A stretch of 54,440 nucleotides of DNA from BHER01 sp051652245 (lineage in GTDB: Bacteria; Bacillota_I; Bacilli_A; Culicoidibacterales; Culicoidibacteraceae), in NCBI GenBank assembly GCA_051652245.1, contig JBOFTV010000046.1, forward strand, positions 1-54,440, in the 5' to 3' direction. The notes under the pieces are model-generated. The model was not told the DNA's origin, did not search any database, and worked only from the letters and a program-made list of their open reading frames with translations. A program made the position numbers and the translations under genes. Of this stretch, positions 42,381 through 51,496 are shown piece by piece (within the stretch, counting starts at the first letter, position 1; each line of letters opens with the position of its first letter).

Positions 42381-43850
42381 ATGGATACAATGAATGGAAA
42401 AATATTAAAAGAGGGATATACATTCGATGATGTTCTCTTAGTTCCGCAAAAGTCGGAGGTGCTCCCCAGTGAAGTAAATGTTCAAACGAAATTAACGAAA
42501 AATATTACTTTGAATATTCCGATTTTATCAGCTGCTATGGATACCGTTACAGAGGCTAAAACGGCGATTGCTCTAGCTAGGCAAGGTGGAATTGGGATTA
42601 TTCATAAAAACATGTCAATTGAAAACCAAGCTAAACAAGTAGATATGGTTAAAAGAAGTGAAAGCGGAATGATTAGTAATCCAATTACATTAACGATAAA
42701 ATCAACCGTAGCAGAGGCGGAAGCAATTCTAACAACATATAAAATATCGGGTCTCCCCGTCATCGATGAGCAACAAAAATTAATCGGAATTGTGACAAAT
42801 CGTGATTTGAAATATCGGAAAATTGATCAAACCCCAATCGTGGAGATGATGACAAAGGATAATTTAATCACGGGGAAGATGGGAACAAGCTTGGAGCAGG
42901 CTAAAGAAATTCTCCTTGCTCATCGGATTGAAAAGTTGCCGATTGTGGATGATGATAATCGGCTTAAAGGGTTGATTACAATTAAAGATATTGATAGTGT
43001 TTTAACGTATCCAAATGCTTGTAAAGATAGCTTGGGGCGGCTTAGATGCGGTGCTGCTGTTGGTGCTTCGGAGGATTTATTAGAACGATTGAGTGCTCTA
43101 GTCAAAGCGGGAGTCGATGTGATAACTGTTGATTCTGCCCATGGACATTCACAAGGAATTTTAATGGCGGTTAAGTTAATTAAGCAACATTATCCCAATT
43201 TGGATGTGATTGCGGGTAATATTGTTACAAAACAGGCAGCGGAAGACTTGATTAAAGCTGGTGCGGATGCCTTGAAAGTTGGTGTCGGACCAGGTTCAAT
43301 TTGTACAACACGCGTTGTTGCAGGTGTTGGTGTGCCACAGTTAACGGCTGTAAATGATGTTGCAGTGGTAGCGGGCAAGTATGGCGTGGGCGTGATTGCT
43401 GATGGTGGAATTAAGTTATCAGGTGATTTAGTTAAGGCCCTTGCAGCGGGGGCTGATTGTGTGATGTTAGGCAGTATGCTTGCCGGTGCCGAAGAAGCGC
43501 CCGGTGAAGAAGTTATTTTCGAAGGACGACGCTATAAAGTCTATGTTGGTATGGGTTCACTTGCTGCGATGGCTAGAGGGAGTAAAGATCGCTATTTCCA
43601 AAGTTCAAATGAAGCTAAAAAGTTAGTGCCAGAGGGAATTGAAGGTCGCGTCGCCTTTAAAGGAAAGCTAGAAGACATCGTCTACCAACTTATGGGTGGA
43701 CTAAGAAGTGGTATGGGGTACTGTGGAACACCAACAATTCAATTATTAAAAGAAGATGGCCGCTTCGTACGAATCACGGGTGCGGGACTCCAAGAAAGCC
43801 ATCCACACGATGTTCACATCACAAAACAGGCACCAAATTACCAGAAATAA
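42381..43850 (+). CDS. guaB: Inosine-5'-monophosphate dehydrogenase
   Basis: A 489-residue enzyme that oxidises IMP to XMP with NAD+, the first committed step to GMP. The start MDTMNGKILKEGYTFDDVLL matches the family, and ATG 42381 follows AAAGGA at 9 nt; a TTG further upstream would add unrelated residues. Two CBS domains interrupt the barrel (about residues 95-205). The catalytic loop GPGSICTTRVVAGVGVPQ with the nucleophilic Cys and the phosphate-binding ADGGIKLSGD and GSMLAGAEEAPGE are intact. Single gene; no purine riboswitch is visible in the short leader. Confidence 0.97.
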   Translation: MDTMNGKILKEGYTFDDVLLVPQKSEVLPSEVNVQTKLTKNITLNIPILSAAMDTVTEAKTAIALARQGGIGIIHKNMSIENQAKQVDMVKRSESGMISNPITLTIKSTVAEAEAILTTYKISGLPVIDEQQKLIGIVTNRDLKYRKIDQTPIVEMMTKDNLITGKMGTSLEQAKEILLAHRIEKLPIVDDDNRLKGLITIKDIDSVLTYPNACKDSLGRLRCGAAVGASEDLLERLSALVKAGVDVITVDSAHGHSQGILMAVKLIKQHYPNLDVIAGNIVTKQAAEDLIKAGADALKVGVGPGSICTTRVVAGVGVPQLTAVNDVAVVAGKYGVGVIADGGIKLSGDLVKALAAGADCVMLGSMLAGAEEAPGEEVIFEGRRYKVYVGMGSLAAMARGSKDRYFQSSNEAKKLVPEGIEGRVAFKGKLEDIVYQLMGGLRSGMGYCGTPTIQLLKEDGRFVRITGAGLQESHPHDVHITKQAPNYQK

Positions 43851-43954
43851 ACACAAAAGGGGAAACTTGTTAAAAAAAAGTGCGTCACAAATGACATAAA
43901 GTACAAAATAACGTATAATTAGACAAAATAAATAATTTTAAAGGGGAAAAAGAG

Positions 43955-44608
43955 ATGAAAAACAAGCAAATTAAAAAGATGTTACAAATTTTTATGGTGA
44001 TTCAGTGTGTCCTAATAGTTGGGTTAATCTACCAAAACTGGACAACTATTCCAGTATTAAGAGAACTTGTCAATCAAAGTGCAACAGCAGGGGTGGTGAT
44101 TTTGGGATTGCTACTAGCAACAAATAATATCTACTTAGCAAATAAAAATCAGTTTAAATATCTAAAATGGGTCAATCAAAATCAAAGAGAAATTGGTTTA
44201 GTGGCGTTCTACTTTGTCATTTTCCATGTGATTGTTAGAGATATCATCTGGTTGGTTCTTGGTTATAACCTAGCAGTTATCTTTGTCAATGTTGCTTTGG
44301 CGGTGTTTGTATTAGTGTTTATGTATATCACATCATTCAAGCCAATTCAAAAGCACATCAAAAAATGGAAAAAGTATCATCAGTTAATCTGGTTAGCGAT
44401 ACCACTTATTTTCTATCATACATTACAGGCCTCGGGTGGTAAAATAAATTTATTGATATTAGCAATTTATCTAGGCTGTGTCCTAAGTAGTGTGTATGCA
44501 AATAAATATGCCCAAAACAAAAGCAGAACGGCAAGACAACTACAATACTTAGCTGGAGGAACAGCACTAGCAATTGTTCAATATATTGTCATGATGATAA
44601 TTAGCTAA
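43955..44608 (+). CDS. Ferric reductase-like transmembrane protein
   Basis: A 217-residue protein with six hydrophobic segments. Histidines placed in helices (FYFVIFHVIVRD, then KYHQLIWLAIPLIFYHTLQ) fit the two-heme ligand pattern of the ferric reductase-like domain (PF01794), also seen in MsrQ/YedZ. It has no flavin or NAD(P)H domain, so it would need a partner. No flavin transferase or FMN lipoprotein lies nearby. AAAGGGG precedes the ATG, and a terminator follows. Confidence 0.75.
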   Translation: MKNKQIKKMLQIFMVIQCVLIVGLIYQNWTTIPVLRELVNQSATAGVVILGLLLATNNIYLANKNQFKYLKWVNQNQREIGLVAFYFVIFHVIVRDIIWLVLGYNLAVIFVNVALAVFVLVFMYITSFKPIQKHIKKWKKYHQLIWLAIPLIFYHTLQASGGKINLLILAIYLGCVLSSVYANKYAQNKSRTARQLQYLAGGTALAIVQYIVMMIIS

Positions 44609-44627
44609 AAACAAGTAGTCAATAATC

Positions 44628-44667
44628 AAAAAGGGTTCACCAAAATTTAAGGGTGAGCCCTTTTTTT
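44628..44667 (+). terminator. Terminator after the ferric-reductase-like gene
   Basis: AAAAAGGGTTCACC (44628-44641) pairs with GGTGAGCCCTTTTT (44652-44665), one wobble, then TT. Confidence 0.82.
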
Positions 44668-44746
44668 ACATATATTTACATTGAACTATTGGAGTCAATA
44701 GGGTAGAATAGAGGGATGGATTAAATTAAGGAAAGTAGGTCAGCAG

Positions 44747-46150
44747 ATGCGTATTAAAACAGAGATTGGCAAAGCACTTAAAGTCTTAAAGCAAAGACGT
44801 TTTTACAGAAATGTCAGTATCATTGCCATCCCCATAGCAATTCAACACCTATTATCTTCAGTTTTAAATATTATCGACCAAGTAATGGTTGGCCAAGTTG
44901 GTGCTGATGCACTTGCCGGAGTAACAAATGCTAACCAAGTTGTGTTTATGACAAATATGTTGATATTTGGAATTTGTGGTGGCATTACGATTTTTATTGC
45001 CCAAGGTTATGGTGCCAAAGATACCCAAAGCGTGGAAAAGGATTTAGGCTTAATCTGGAAAGTTGTCCTCCTAGCAATATTGCCTTTTGTCTTAGCAGGA
45101 ATTTTTATCCCAGATGTTATTTTAACAATTTTCACCCCTAAATTTATTGCCGGAACCAATCAATTAGTTCCAGCGTATCGGTATGGAAAAGACTTTCTCG
45201 ATATTATTGTATACAGCCTAATTCCCTTTGGAATTACCGTTTCTTTAGCAAGTTCACTTAGAAATATGCATATTATGCGACCAGCCTTAATTGGAAATGG
45301 TGTTGGTGTTATTATCAATACGGTGTTAAACTATGCCCTTATTTTTGGTGCGTTTGGTCTCCCAGCTTTGGGCCCAAAAGGGGCAGCAATTGCTACCGTT
45401 ATTGCAAGACTAGTTGAAATGACGATAATTGTAACGGCCTTTACGCTAATTATTAAGCAAAAAGGCTACTCAATTAAGCGAATTATTACCTACATTCCTA
45501 GTGTTGAGCGTCTAAGAACACGAATTGGCACAGCGGCTCCCGTCATTATCAATGAATTATTTTGGGGCTTAGGAATAAGTACGTCGGTTGTTATTTTTAA
45601 TCGCCTTGGTACTGAAGTTGTTGCGGCTGTCCAAATTGGTAATACGTTAAATCAAATATTTATCGTCATCATGATTGCCCTAGGCAACTCGGCAGCGATC
45701 ATCCTCGGTAAGAAAATTGGCGAAAACCAAATTGAAGAGGCAAAAACATATGGAGTTGCAATTGAACTCCTTTGTGTGATGCTAGGCGTTGGCTTAGGCG
45801 TTATTATGTTTGGTTTAAGCTTTGTTGTGCCAAGTTTGTACAAACTATCATCAGAAGGCCGTCAATTAGCCCAACTAGTTATTATTGTTTATGCGCTGTT
45901 ATCACCAGTAAAAACATTTAATGGCAGCATGATAATTGGTACATTACGCTCAGGTGGCGATACAGTATATGCAATGATTGCGGAACTAATGCCGCTCTGG
46001 CTGATTGGAATTCCGTTGGCAATATTGGGTGTTTACTTAGGATTCCCTGCAATTATTGTTGTCATCTTATTTCAAATGGAAGAAGTTGTTAAATCAGCGA
46101 TGCTTTTCCCCCGATTATTCAAATTTCAGTGGGCCAATCGCGTCGTTTAA
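44747..46150 (+). CDS. MATE family efflux transporter (second)
   Basis: A 467-residue protein with 12 TM segments in two halves. Typical start features are AIPIAIQHLLSSVLNIIDQVMVGQ and the second-half repeat AAPVIINELFWGLGISTSVV. It differs from the MATE at 2635 in sequence and in its basic N-terminal tail (RIKTEIGKALKVLKQRR), so they are not recent duplicates. AAGGAAAG precedes the ATG. A strong terminator separates it from the downstream two-component genes. Substrate unknown. Confidence 0.9.
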   Translation: MRIKTEIGKALKVLKQRRFYRNVSIIAIPIAIQHLLSSVLNIIDQVMVGQVGADALAGVTNANQVVFMTNMLIFGICGGITIFIAQGYGAKDTQSVEKDLGLIWKVVLLAILPFVLAGIFIPDVILTIFTPKFIAGTNQLVPAYRYGKDFLDIIVYSLIPFGITVSLASSLRNMHIMRPALIGNGVGVIINTVLNYALIFGAFGLPALGPKGAAIATVIARLVEMTIIVTAFTLIIKQKGYSIKRIITYIPSVERLRTRIGTAAPVIINELFWGLGISTSVVIFNRLGTEVVAAVQIGNTLNQIFIVIMIALGNSAAIILGKKIGENQIEEAKTYGVAIELLCVMLGVGLGVIMFGLSFVVPSLYKLSSEGRQLAQLVIIVYALLSPVKTFNGSMIIGTLRSGGDTVYAMIAELMPLWLIGIPLAILGVYLGFPAIIVVILFQMEEVVKSAMLFPRLFKFQWANRVV

Positions 46151-46153
46151 GCT

Positions 46154-46193
46154 AAAACCGAAATCATGGAGGGGTGATTTCGGTTTTTTTTTT
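46154..46193 (+). terminator. Terminator between MATE and response regulator genes
   Basis: AAAACCGAAATCA (46154-46166) pairs perfectly with TGATTTCGGTTTT (46175-46187), followed by more T. Confidence 0.85.
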
Positions 46194-46214
46194 AAAAAAA
46201 AGGAGGACGAGGCG

Positions 46215-46919
46215 ATGGAATTAGCACAAGCAAGGATTCTTGTGGTCGATGATGATTTGGCAATAGCCCGTGCGGTTGCGCTGCTATTAGAAAAAGAAGG
46301 CTACGCAATAAGTGTTGCAAATGATGGCGCGGAGGCGTTAGCTCTTTTGGAGAATAATGTGATTGATTTAATTATATTGGATGTGATGATGCCTAAATTA
46401 GATGGGCTTTCTACAGCAATGAAAATTAGGCAGACACGGCATATTCCCATTATTATGCTTTCGGCAAAAACGGAAGCAAGTGATAAGATTTTAGGGCTAT
46501 CAATTGGAGCAGATGATTATATGACGAAGCCCTTTGATGGTCGTGAACTTGTTGCCCGTGTTAATTCACAGCTACGTCGCTATCGGGAGTTTTCTCAAAA
46601 TAGTGTAAAGTCAGATAGTTTGGTAATTGGCGGTCTAAGTTTAAATCCAGAAAGGCGTGCATTTAGTGTTGATGGGGTGGATGTTTATCTAACAGTAACA
46701 GAGTTTAATATCCTCCAGCTACTAATGGAAAATCCGAATATTGTTTTCTCAACAGAGAAAATCTATGAGCGAGTTTGGCAAGAATCAGGTTTTGCAACCG
46801 AAAATGCCGTGATGGTCCATATTCGGCGAATCCGTGAAAAAATTGAAATAAATCCAAAAGAACCTAAATATTTGAAGGTGGTGTGGGGCGTTGGCTATAA
46901 AATTGAAAGAAATTCTTAG
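46215..46919 (+). CDS. OmpR/VanR-family response regulator
   Basis: A 234-residue regulator with receiver domain residues VVDDD (10-14), phosphoacceptor Asp56 (LIILDVMMPK), the Thr/Lys positions IIMLSAKTE and MTKPFDG, and a C-terminal winged helix (LTVTEFNILQLLMEN, then NAVMVHIRRIREKIE). ATG 46215 follows AAGGAGGA (46199-46206). The start of the kinase gene overlaps its 3' end, so the pair is translationally coupled. The kind of signal cannot be told; the general form is VanR-like. Confidence 0.92.
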   Translation: MELAQARILVVDDDLAIARAVALLLEKEGYAISVANDGAEALALLENNVIDLIILDVMMPKLDGLSTAMKIRQTRHIPIIMLSAKTEASDKILGLSIGADDYMTKPFDGRELVARVNSQLRRYREFSQNSVKSDSLVIGGLSLNPERRAFSVDGVDVYLTVTEFNILQLLMENPNIVFSTEKIYERVWQESGFATENAVMVHIRRIREKIEINPKEPKYLKVVWGVGYKIERNS

Positions 46920-48699
46920 GAAAAGAATAGTAAAAAATATCCTCCTTATGGCAATTGTCTGTCTTAATGTCTATGGTGGTCTAAAAATGATTACGATTAT
47001 TGGCCCAACTGTGGGAGTATACAATAGTTTTAGCAAAGAAGAAGTAAGATTACAGGAAAATAGCAATAAAATAATGGAAGACTTAGAAAAAGAAGCAAAA
47101 ACGGGGCAGAAGAGTGTTAATTTAGCAACTTCAACCGATTTTATTTATTATGGATCGTATGATGGTCGCATTTTTGCGAATACAGAAAAACGCCTGGAAG
47201 AAAGCTTTAGGGTAACAAATCAAGGATATTATTGTATTTTCAAAGCAGAAATGGTGGACTGTCTAAGGATGGATCCTAGTAGTCATCTTTTTGGCTCATC
47301 CATCAGTTTAGCGGAGAAAGATTTTCTCTATTTTAGTTATACAGAAGCGTATATTGAAAAACTAGGGATAATGGTTCCTAAAATTGATGAGCAGAATCTC
47401 ATAAAACAAGTTATTGAAGTAAGCCTAAGTGTGCTTATTGGTATAGGACTTTGTCTGGGATTATTAATTATTGGTACTGGTCGAAAAGAAGGCGGACAAG
47501 TAGAGCAATATCGCAGCGATAAGTTGTACACGGAAATTCAAGTAGGTGCATTACCACTAATGATTATTTATGTCGTTAGAAACTTAGTGGTAAATACAAC
47601 CGATTATTGGGGGGAAGTACCAAATAATTTGTTACTACTAGGCTTTGGTCTATTGCTTATGGTGGGAACAAGTGTTTGTTTGTGGCTATTGCTCTCGCTA
47701 ATTAGAAAAGCAAAGCAGCGGGTACTGCTAAAACACTCATTTCTCTTTTTACTTGTTAGAGGGGGAGAGCGGATATTGTGTTTGCGAAAAGGCAGAGTTT
47801 ATAGTAAAGCAGAAAGACTATTTAGTGGAACGGTTATCTTTCTAGTTGAAGAAACAATTTTGCTGCTCCTAATACTATTTGTCTTTGACTTGTCAGAGAT
47901 TAGTGTCCTTTTGGTTATTTGTGGCCTCTTTATTTTAGTGGTTTATCTCCACTGGTCATATAAACAGGTTGCGGAAATTGACGATGAACTGGATCAAAGA
48001 CTAGCAGAACAAGTAAAAGCCCAAAAAATGAAATTTGATCTAATTACAAATATTTCTCATGATTTAAAAACGCCACTAACAGCAATAATTAGCTATACCG
48101 AGTTACTTGCAGGAGAAAATCTTAATCAGAAGGCAACAGAATATACCACGATTTTATCCCAAAAAGCGAATCTCTTAAACTATATTGTTTCTGATTTATT
48201 TGATTTAGCGAAAGCAACAAGTGGTAATTTGGAGTTAACGACGGAAGTAGTGGAGTTTAAGAAATTAGTTGAGCAAACATTGGTGGAAATGGAACAAACA
48301 ATTAGTGCCAAAAATTTAAAAATTAGCAAAAAAATGCCCGCATATTCGCTGGAAGTTATTTGTGATGGCGGTAAAATGTACAGAGTTATTCAAAATATAA
48401 TTGAAAATGCGTTGAAATATGGGCAGGAGAATACGCGGGTCTTTATTGAATTAAGTGATGTAGATGATAAATATTATCGTTTAATTGTCAAAAATACGGC
48501 AAATTATGAAATGAATTTTAGTCCAACGGAAATTGTTCAACGCTTTACCCGAGGTGATGAAAGTCGAACAAGTGAAGGAAGTGGTTTGGGCTTATCAATT
48601 GCCAAAGAATTTACCGAAGCAAATGGGGGGATATTTGAAGTAATTATTGATGGTGATCAATTTAAAGTGATTGTTTCATTGCCCCAAAAAGAGCAGTAG
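46891..48699 (+). CDS. Sensor histidine kinase, multi-TM (VanS/DltS-like)
   Basis: A 602-residue kinase. The first TM (about 14-36) is followed by an extracellular region of about 130 residues with two cysteines (YYCIF, VDCL), then TM segments near 175-197, 217-235, 247-270 and 320-365. The phosphoacceptor motif is LITNISHDLKTPLTA; N-box IIENALKYG; G-box GSGLGLSIAKEF. The start is TTG 46891 with GGTGGTG upstream; TTG 46903 is an alternative. It ends in a terminator hairpin that contains the last codon region. The topology with several TM helices between sensor and kinase suits envelope sensing. Confidence 0.88.
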   Translation: MAIKLKEILRKRIVKNILLMAIVCLNVYGGLKMITIIGPTVGVYNSFSKEEVRLQENSNKIMEDLEKEAKTGQKSVNLATSTDFIYYGSYDGRIFANTEKRLEESFRVTNQGYYCIFKAEMVDCLRMDPSSHLFGSSISLAEKDFLYFSYTEAYIEKLGIMVPKIDEQNLIKQVIEVSLSVLIGIGLCLGLLIIGTGRKEGGQVEQYRSDKLYTEIQVGALPLMIIYVVRNLVVNTTDYWGEVPNNLLLLGFGLLLMVGTSVCLWLLLSLIRKAKQRVLLKHSFLFLLVRGGERILCLRKGRVYSKAERLFSGTVIFLVEETILLLLILFVFDLSEISVLLVICGLFILVVYLHWSYKQVAEIDDELDQRLAEQVKAQKMKFDLITNISHDLKTPLTAIISYTELLAGENLNQKATEYTTILSQKANLLNYIVSDLFDLAKATSGNLELTTEVVEFKKLVEQTLVEMEQTISAKNLKISKKMPAYSLEVICDGGKMYRVIQNIIENALKYGQENTRVFIELSDVDDKYYRLIVKNTANYEMNFSPTEIVQRFTRGDESRTSEGSGLGLSIAKEFTEANGGIFEVIIDGDQFKVIVSLPQKEQ

Positions 48700-48711
48700 C
48701 TCTTTTTTTTT
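48686..48711 (+). terminator. Terminator at the end of the kinase gene
   Basis: AAAAAGAGC (48686-48694) and GCTCTTTTT flank AGTA. The stop codon lies in the loop and the T-run continues. Confidence 0.75.
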
Positions 48712-48720
48712 GTAATATTA

Positions 48721-48749
48721 TTGACGAAGACTTTTAGAAGTGATATACT
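48721..48749 (+). promoter_or_regulatory. Promoter of cadA
   Basis: TTGACG (48721-48726), a 17-bp spacer and TATACT (48744-48749), which is preceded by TGA (near-extended -10). Confidence 0.8.
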
Positions 48750-48757
48750 ATTATCAT

Positions 48758-48780
48758 AATAGTTGAACAACTATTCAACT
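48758..48780. promoter_or_regulatory. ArsR/CadC-type operator
   Basis: Overlapping palindromes: AATAGTTG and CAACTATT around AA (48758-48775), and AGTTGAA (48761-48767) with TTCAACT (48774-48780). The TTGAA..TTCAA pattern and location on the expected transcription start match ArsR/SmtB-family operators, so the encoded CadC-like repressor should block cadA transcription until metal binds. Confidence 0.75.
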
Positions 48781-48797
48781 AAGAGGAGGAAGAAGAC

Positions 48798-50891
48798 ATG
48801 AAGAAAACATTAATATTAGAAAATTTAGATTGCGCAAGTTGCGCGGATAAAGTTGCAAGTAGACTAGAAAAAGAAGCCGATATTTTGGCGGTTGATTATA
48901 GTTTTGTGACAAAGAAATTCGTTCTAACACTAAATAAGAAACTAACACTCGACAAACTGAGGGCGATTATCACGGAAATTGAGCCAGATTTAAAAGTTGA
49001 AGAGCACAAACCCAAGCATCACCATGAACACACGCATGATACGGATGCAAAAAGTACAAAGATACTCATGATAAAGCTGGCAATTGCGCTCACTTTATTT
49101 GGCGCTGCAACACTGTTACCGATCAATGAAATTTTACGGGCTGTTTTATATTTGCTGGCTTATGTTATTATTGGTGGCGATGTTCTCCTTAAAGCGGGCC
49201 GAAATATTTTGCGGGGAGATTTTTTTGATGAAAATTTCTTGATGTCGATTGCAACAATTGGAGCGATTGGGCTCCGTGATTTTGCTGAGGCAACGGCTGT
49301 GATGCTGTTCTATCAAGTGGGTGAATTATTTCAGGCTAAGGCAGTTGAAAACTCACGTAAATCAATTGCTGGGCTGATGGATATTCGACCAGACTTTGCA
49401 AATGTTGTTAAAGGAGACCAAATTGAAAAAGTGCATCCGTTAGAAGTTCAGATAAATGATGAAATAATTGTTAAACCCGGGGAAAAGATTCCTTTGGACG
49501 GTACGGTGATAGCGGGTGATACATTTGTTGATAATTCAGCATTAACGGGTGAATCACTACCACTAGAAATTCATCCGGGTGATAGTGTTTTATCAGGAAC
49601 AATTAATCAGACAAGTGTCATTAGAGTGCAGGTTAATAAAGAATTTGGTCAATCAACGGTTGCTAAGATACTAGAACTGGTTGAAAATGCGGGAACGAAA
49701 AAGGCACCAACAGAAAAATTCATTACGAAATTTTCGAAAGTTTACACACCAATTGTTGTCGCGCTGGCAATTTTATTGGCGATTGTGCCAACATTGCTGT
49801 TCGGTTTTGAGCAATTTCCAATTTGGCTGGAACGAGCATTGATTTTCTTAGTTATTTCTTGCCCTTGTGCTTTGGTTGTTTCAATTCCGCTAGGATTTTT
49901 TGGTGGTATTGGAGCTTCATCGAAGCGCGGAATTTTAGTTAAAGGTGGAAATTACTTAGAAGCTTTAACTAATGTTCAAACGGTTCTTTTTGATAAAACA
50001 GGAACGCTAACACAAGGGAAATTTAGCATTGAGTCAATTGATGTTGCGCAAGGTGTTAGTAAAGATGAACTATTAAAAATGGCAAGTTATGTTCAATGGT
50101 ATTCAACGCACCCAATTGCCAAGGCAATTATCAAAGAATATGAGGATGTTGACATCACAAAAATTAGTGATTACCGCGAAAAAGCTGGACATGGTGTAAG
50201 TGCGATTTATGAGGGTAAAGTAATTGTTGCGGGAAATGAAAAATTGATGGAAAGTGAAAACATTGATTATATCAAAACCAATAAAGTTGGAACAGTTGTG
50301 TATTTAGCGGTTGATGGAAAATTTATGGGGACGATAATTGTTGCAGATACCATCAAAGAAGATGCAGCCCAAACAATTACTGAACTTGAAAAAAGTGGCA
50401 TTAAAAATATTATCATGCTAACGGGTGATAATGAAGCGATTGCTAAAGATGTTGCAGCTAAAGTTGGTATTAGAAAATATTATGCAAGTCTACTGCCTGA
50501 TCAAAAAGTAGAGAAGTTATCGCAGCAAGTCAAAGAGGCCAAAGGGAAAGTGATGTTTGTTGGTGATGGCATTAATGATGCCCCGGTATTAGTGATAGCA
50601 GATATTGGAGTATCGATGGGAGCAATTGGGAGTGATGCAGCGATTGAAGCATCAGATGTTGTCCTTATGCAAGACCAGCCACTGAAAATTCTTGAAGCAA
50701 TCAAAATTGCGAAAGCGACAAAAGTTATTGTTTGGCAGAATATTATTTTATCGATGACGGTGAAAATTTTATTCCTAGGATTAGCAACATTTGGTGTAGC
50801 AACAATGTGGGAAGGCGTATTTGCCGATGTTGGTGTTTCCCTACTGGCAATTTTAAATAGTATGAGAATTTTACAAAAAGGTAGAATGTAA
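48798..50891 (+). CDS. cadA: Heavy-metal P-type ATPase (Cd/Zn/Pb exporter)
   Basis: A 697-residue P1B-type ATPase. An N-terminal HMA domain has the CxxC pair in NLDCASCADKV, followed by a His-rich linker (KPKHHHEHTHD, residues 74-84). The membrane motif CPC (ISCPCALVVSIP) and phosphorylation site DKTGTLTQG mark a Zn2+/Cd2+/Pb2+ exporter; the HP signature (STHPIAKAI) and hinge GDGINDAPVL are intact. AGGAGGA precedes the ATG. The regulator gene follows 17 nt downstream, so cadA-cadC form an operon under the 48721 promoter and its operator. Confidence 0.94.
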   Translation: MKKTLILENLDCASCADKVASRLEKEADILAVDYSFVTKKFVLTLNKKLTLDKLRAIITEIEPDLKVEEHKPKHHHEHTHDTDAKSTKILMIKLAIALTLFGAATLLPINEILRAVLYLLAYVIIGGDVLLKAGRNILRGDFFDENFLMSIATIGAIGLRDFAEATAVMLFYQVGELFQAKAVENSRKSIAGLMDIRPDFANVVKGDQIEKVHPLEVQINDEIIVKPGEKIPLDGTVIAGDTFVDNSALTGESLPLEIHPGDSVLSGTINQTSVIRVQVNKEFGQSTVAKILELVENAGTKKAPTEKFITKFSKVYTPIVVALAILLAIVPTLLFGFEQFPIWLERALIFLVISCPCALVVSIPLGFFGGIGASSKRGILVKGGNYLEALTNVQTVLFDKTGTLTQGKFSIESIDVAQGVSKDELLKMASYVQWYSTHPIAKAIIKEYEDVDITKISDYREKAGHGVSAIYEGKVIVAGNEKLMESENIDYIKTNKVGTVVYLAVDGKFMGTIIVADTIKEDAAQTITELEKSGIKNIIMLTGDNEAIAKDVAAKVGIRKYYASLLPDQKVEKLSQQVKEAKGKVMFVGDGINDAPVLVIADIGVSMGAIGSDAAIEASDVVLMQDQPLKILEAIKIAKATKVIVWQNIILSMTVKILFLGLATFGVATMWEGVFADVGVSLLAILNSMRILQKGRM

Positions 50892-50908
50892 GAAAAGGAG
50901 CGCTTAAA

Positions 50909-51277
50909 ATGAATGATATCCGCAAAAGCATCGGTAGTGATTGTAGTGCAAGAGACATTGAGAAAGTTGAACAGATTATTAACATTATGCCGCTGAAAAA
51001 AGATGTTGATAATCTGGCCGAATTATTTAGTGCCCTTGGGGATCCAACGCGACTAAGGATTCTGCGGGCGCTGATGGAAGCTGAAATCTGTGTTTGCGAT
51101 ATAGCAGTGATTTTGGACATGACAAAATCAGCGATTTCACATCAATTACGGATTTTGAAAAGTGTCCGCCTCGTTGAAGGCACAAAGCAAGGTCGAAATG
51201 TGATGTATCGATTAGCGGATGACCATGTAAGAACAATTCTCGCACAAGGAATCACACATATTGCAGAGGTAATCTAA
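50909..51277 (+). CDS. cadC: ArsR/SmtB family metal-responsive repressor (CadC/CmtR-like)
   Basis: A 122-residue winged-helix repressor. The helix-turn-helix is clear (LSALGDPTRLRILRAL, then DMTKSAISHQLRILKS). The alpha-3 metal site ELCVCDLA appears as EICVCDIA, with an extra N-terminal Cys (DCSAR) as in CadC, and an alpha-5 site is suggested by DDH and the later H-x-x-E near the C-terminus. It should release the operator at 48758-48780 on binding Cd, Pb or Zn. The gene follows, not precedes, cadA, the reverse of the staphylococcal order. Confidence 0.92.
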   Translation: MNDIRKSIGSDCSARDIEKVEQIINIMPLKKDVDNLAELFSALGDPTRLRILRALMEAEICVCDIAVILDMTKSAISHQLRILKSVRLVEGTKQGRNVMYRLADDHVRTILAQGITHIAEVI

Positions 51278-51281
51278 GGCC

Positions 51282-51316
51282 AAAAAGCTTGTGGAAAGTA
51301 ACCACAAGCTTTTTCC
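51282..51316 (+). terminator. Terminator of the cad operon
   Basis: AAAAAGCTTGTGG (51282-51294) pairs perfectly with CCACAAGCTTTTT (51302-51314). Nothing more was found in 51317-51480. Confidence 0.88.
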
Positions 51317-51496
51317 TTGTAAAAAAAAACGGTCAAAACCACGATAATAGTGCGTTTTAACGGGAGCAACAGCTGAGGGTTTTCGAGGGCTGGAAAAGAA
51401 GTTTACCTATTTTTTTGAAAAAGGCAGATTATTGTGATACAATAAAGGGGATAAAATAACCTTGAAACAGGAATATTTAGAAAGGAAATATCGCTT

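Noticed and set aside
42083..42382. 99-residue minus-strand frame
   Set aside because: It opposes the 54-residue gene and its terminator, and runs through the guaB leader; no ribosome site.
50743..51120. 125-residue minus-strand frame across the cadA-cadC junction
   Set aside because: It opposes two clear genes and has no recognisable domain.
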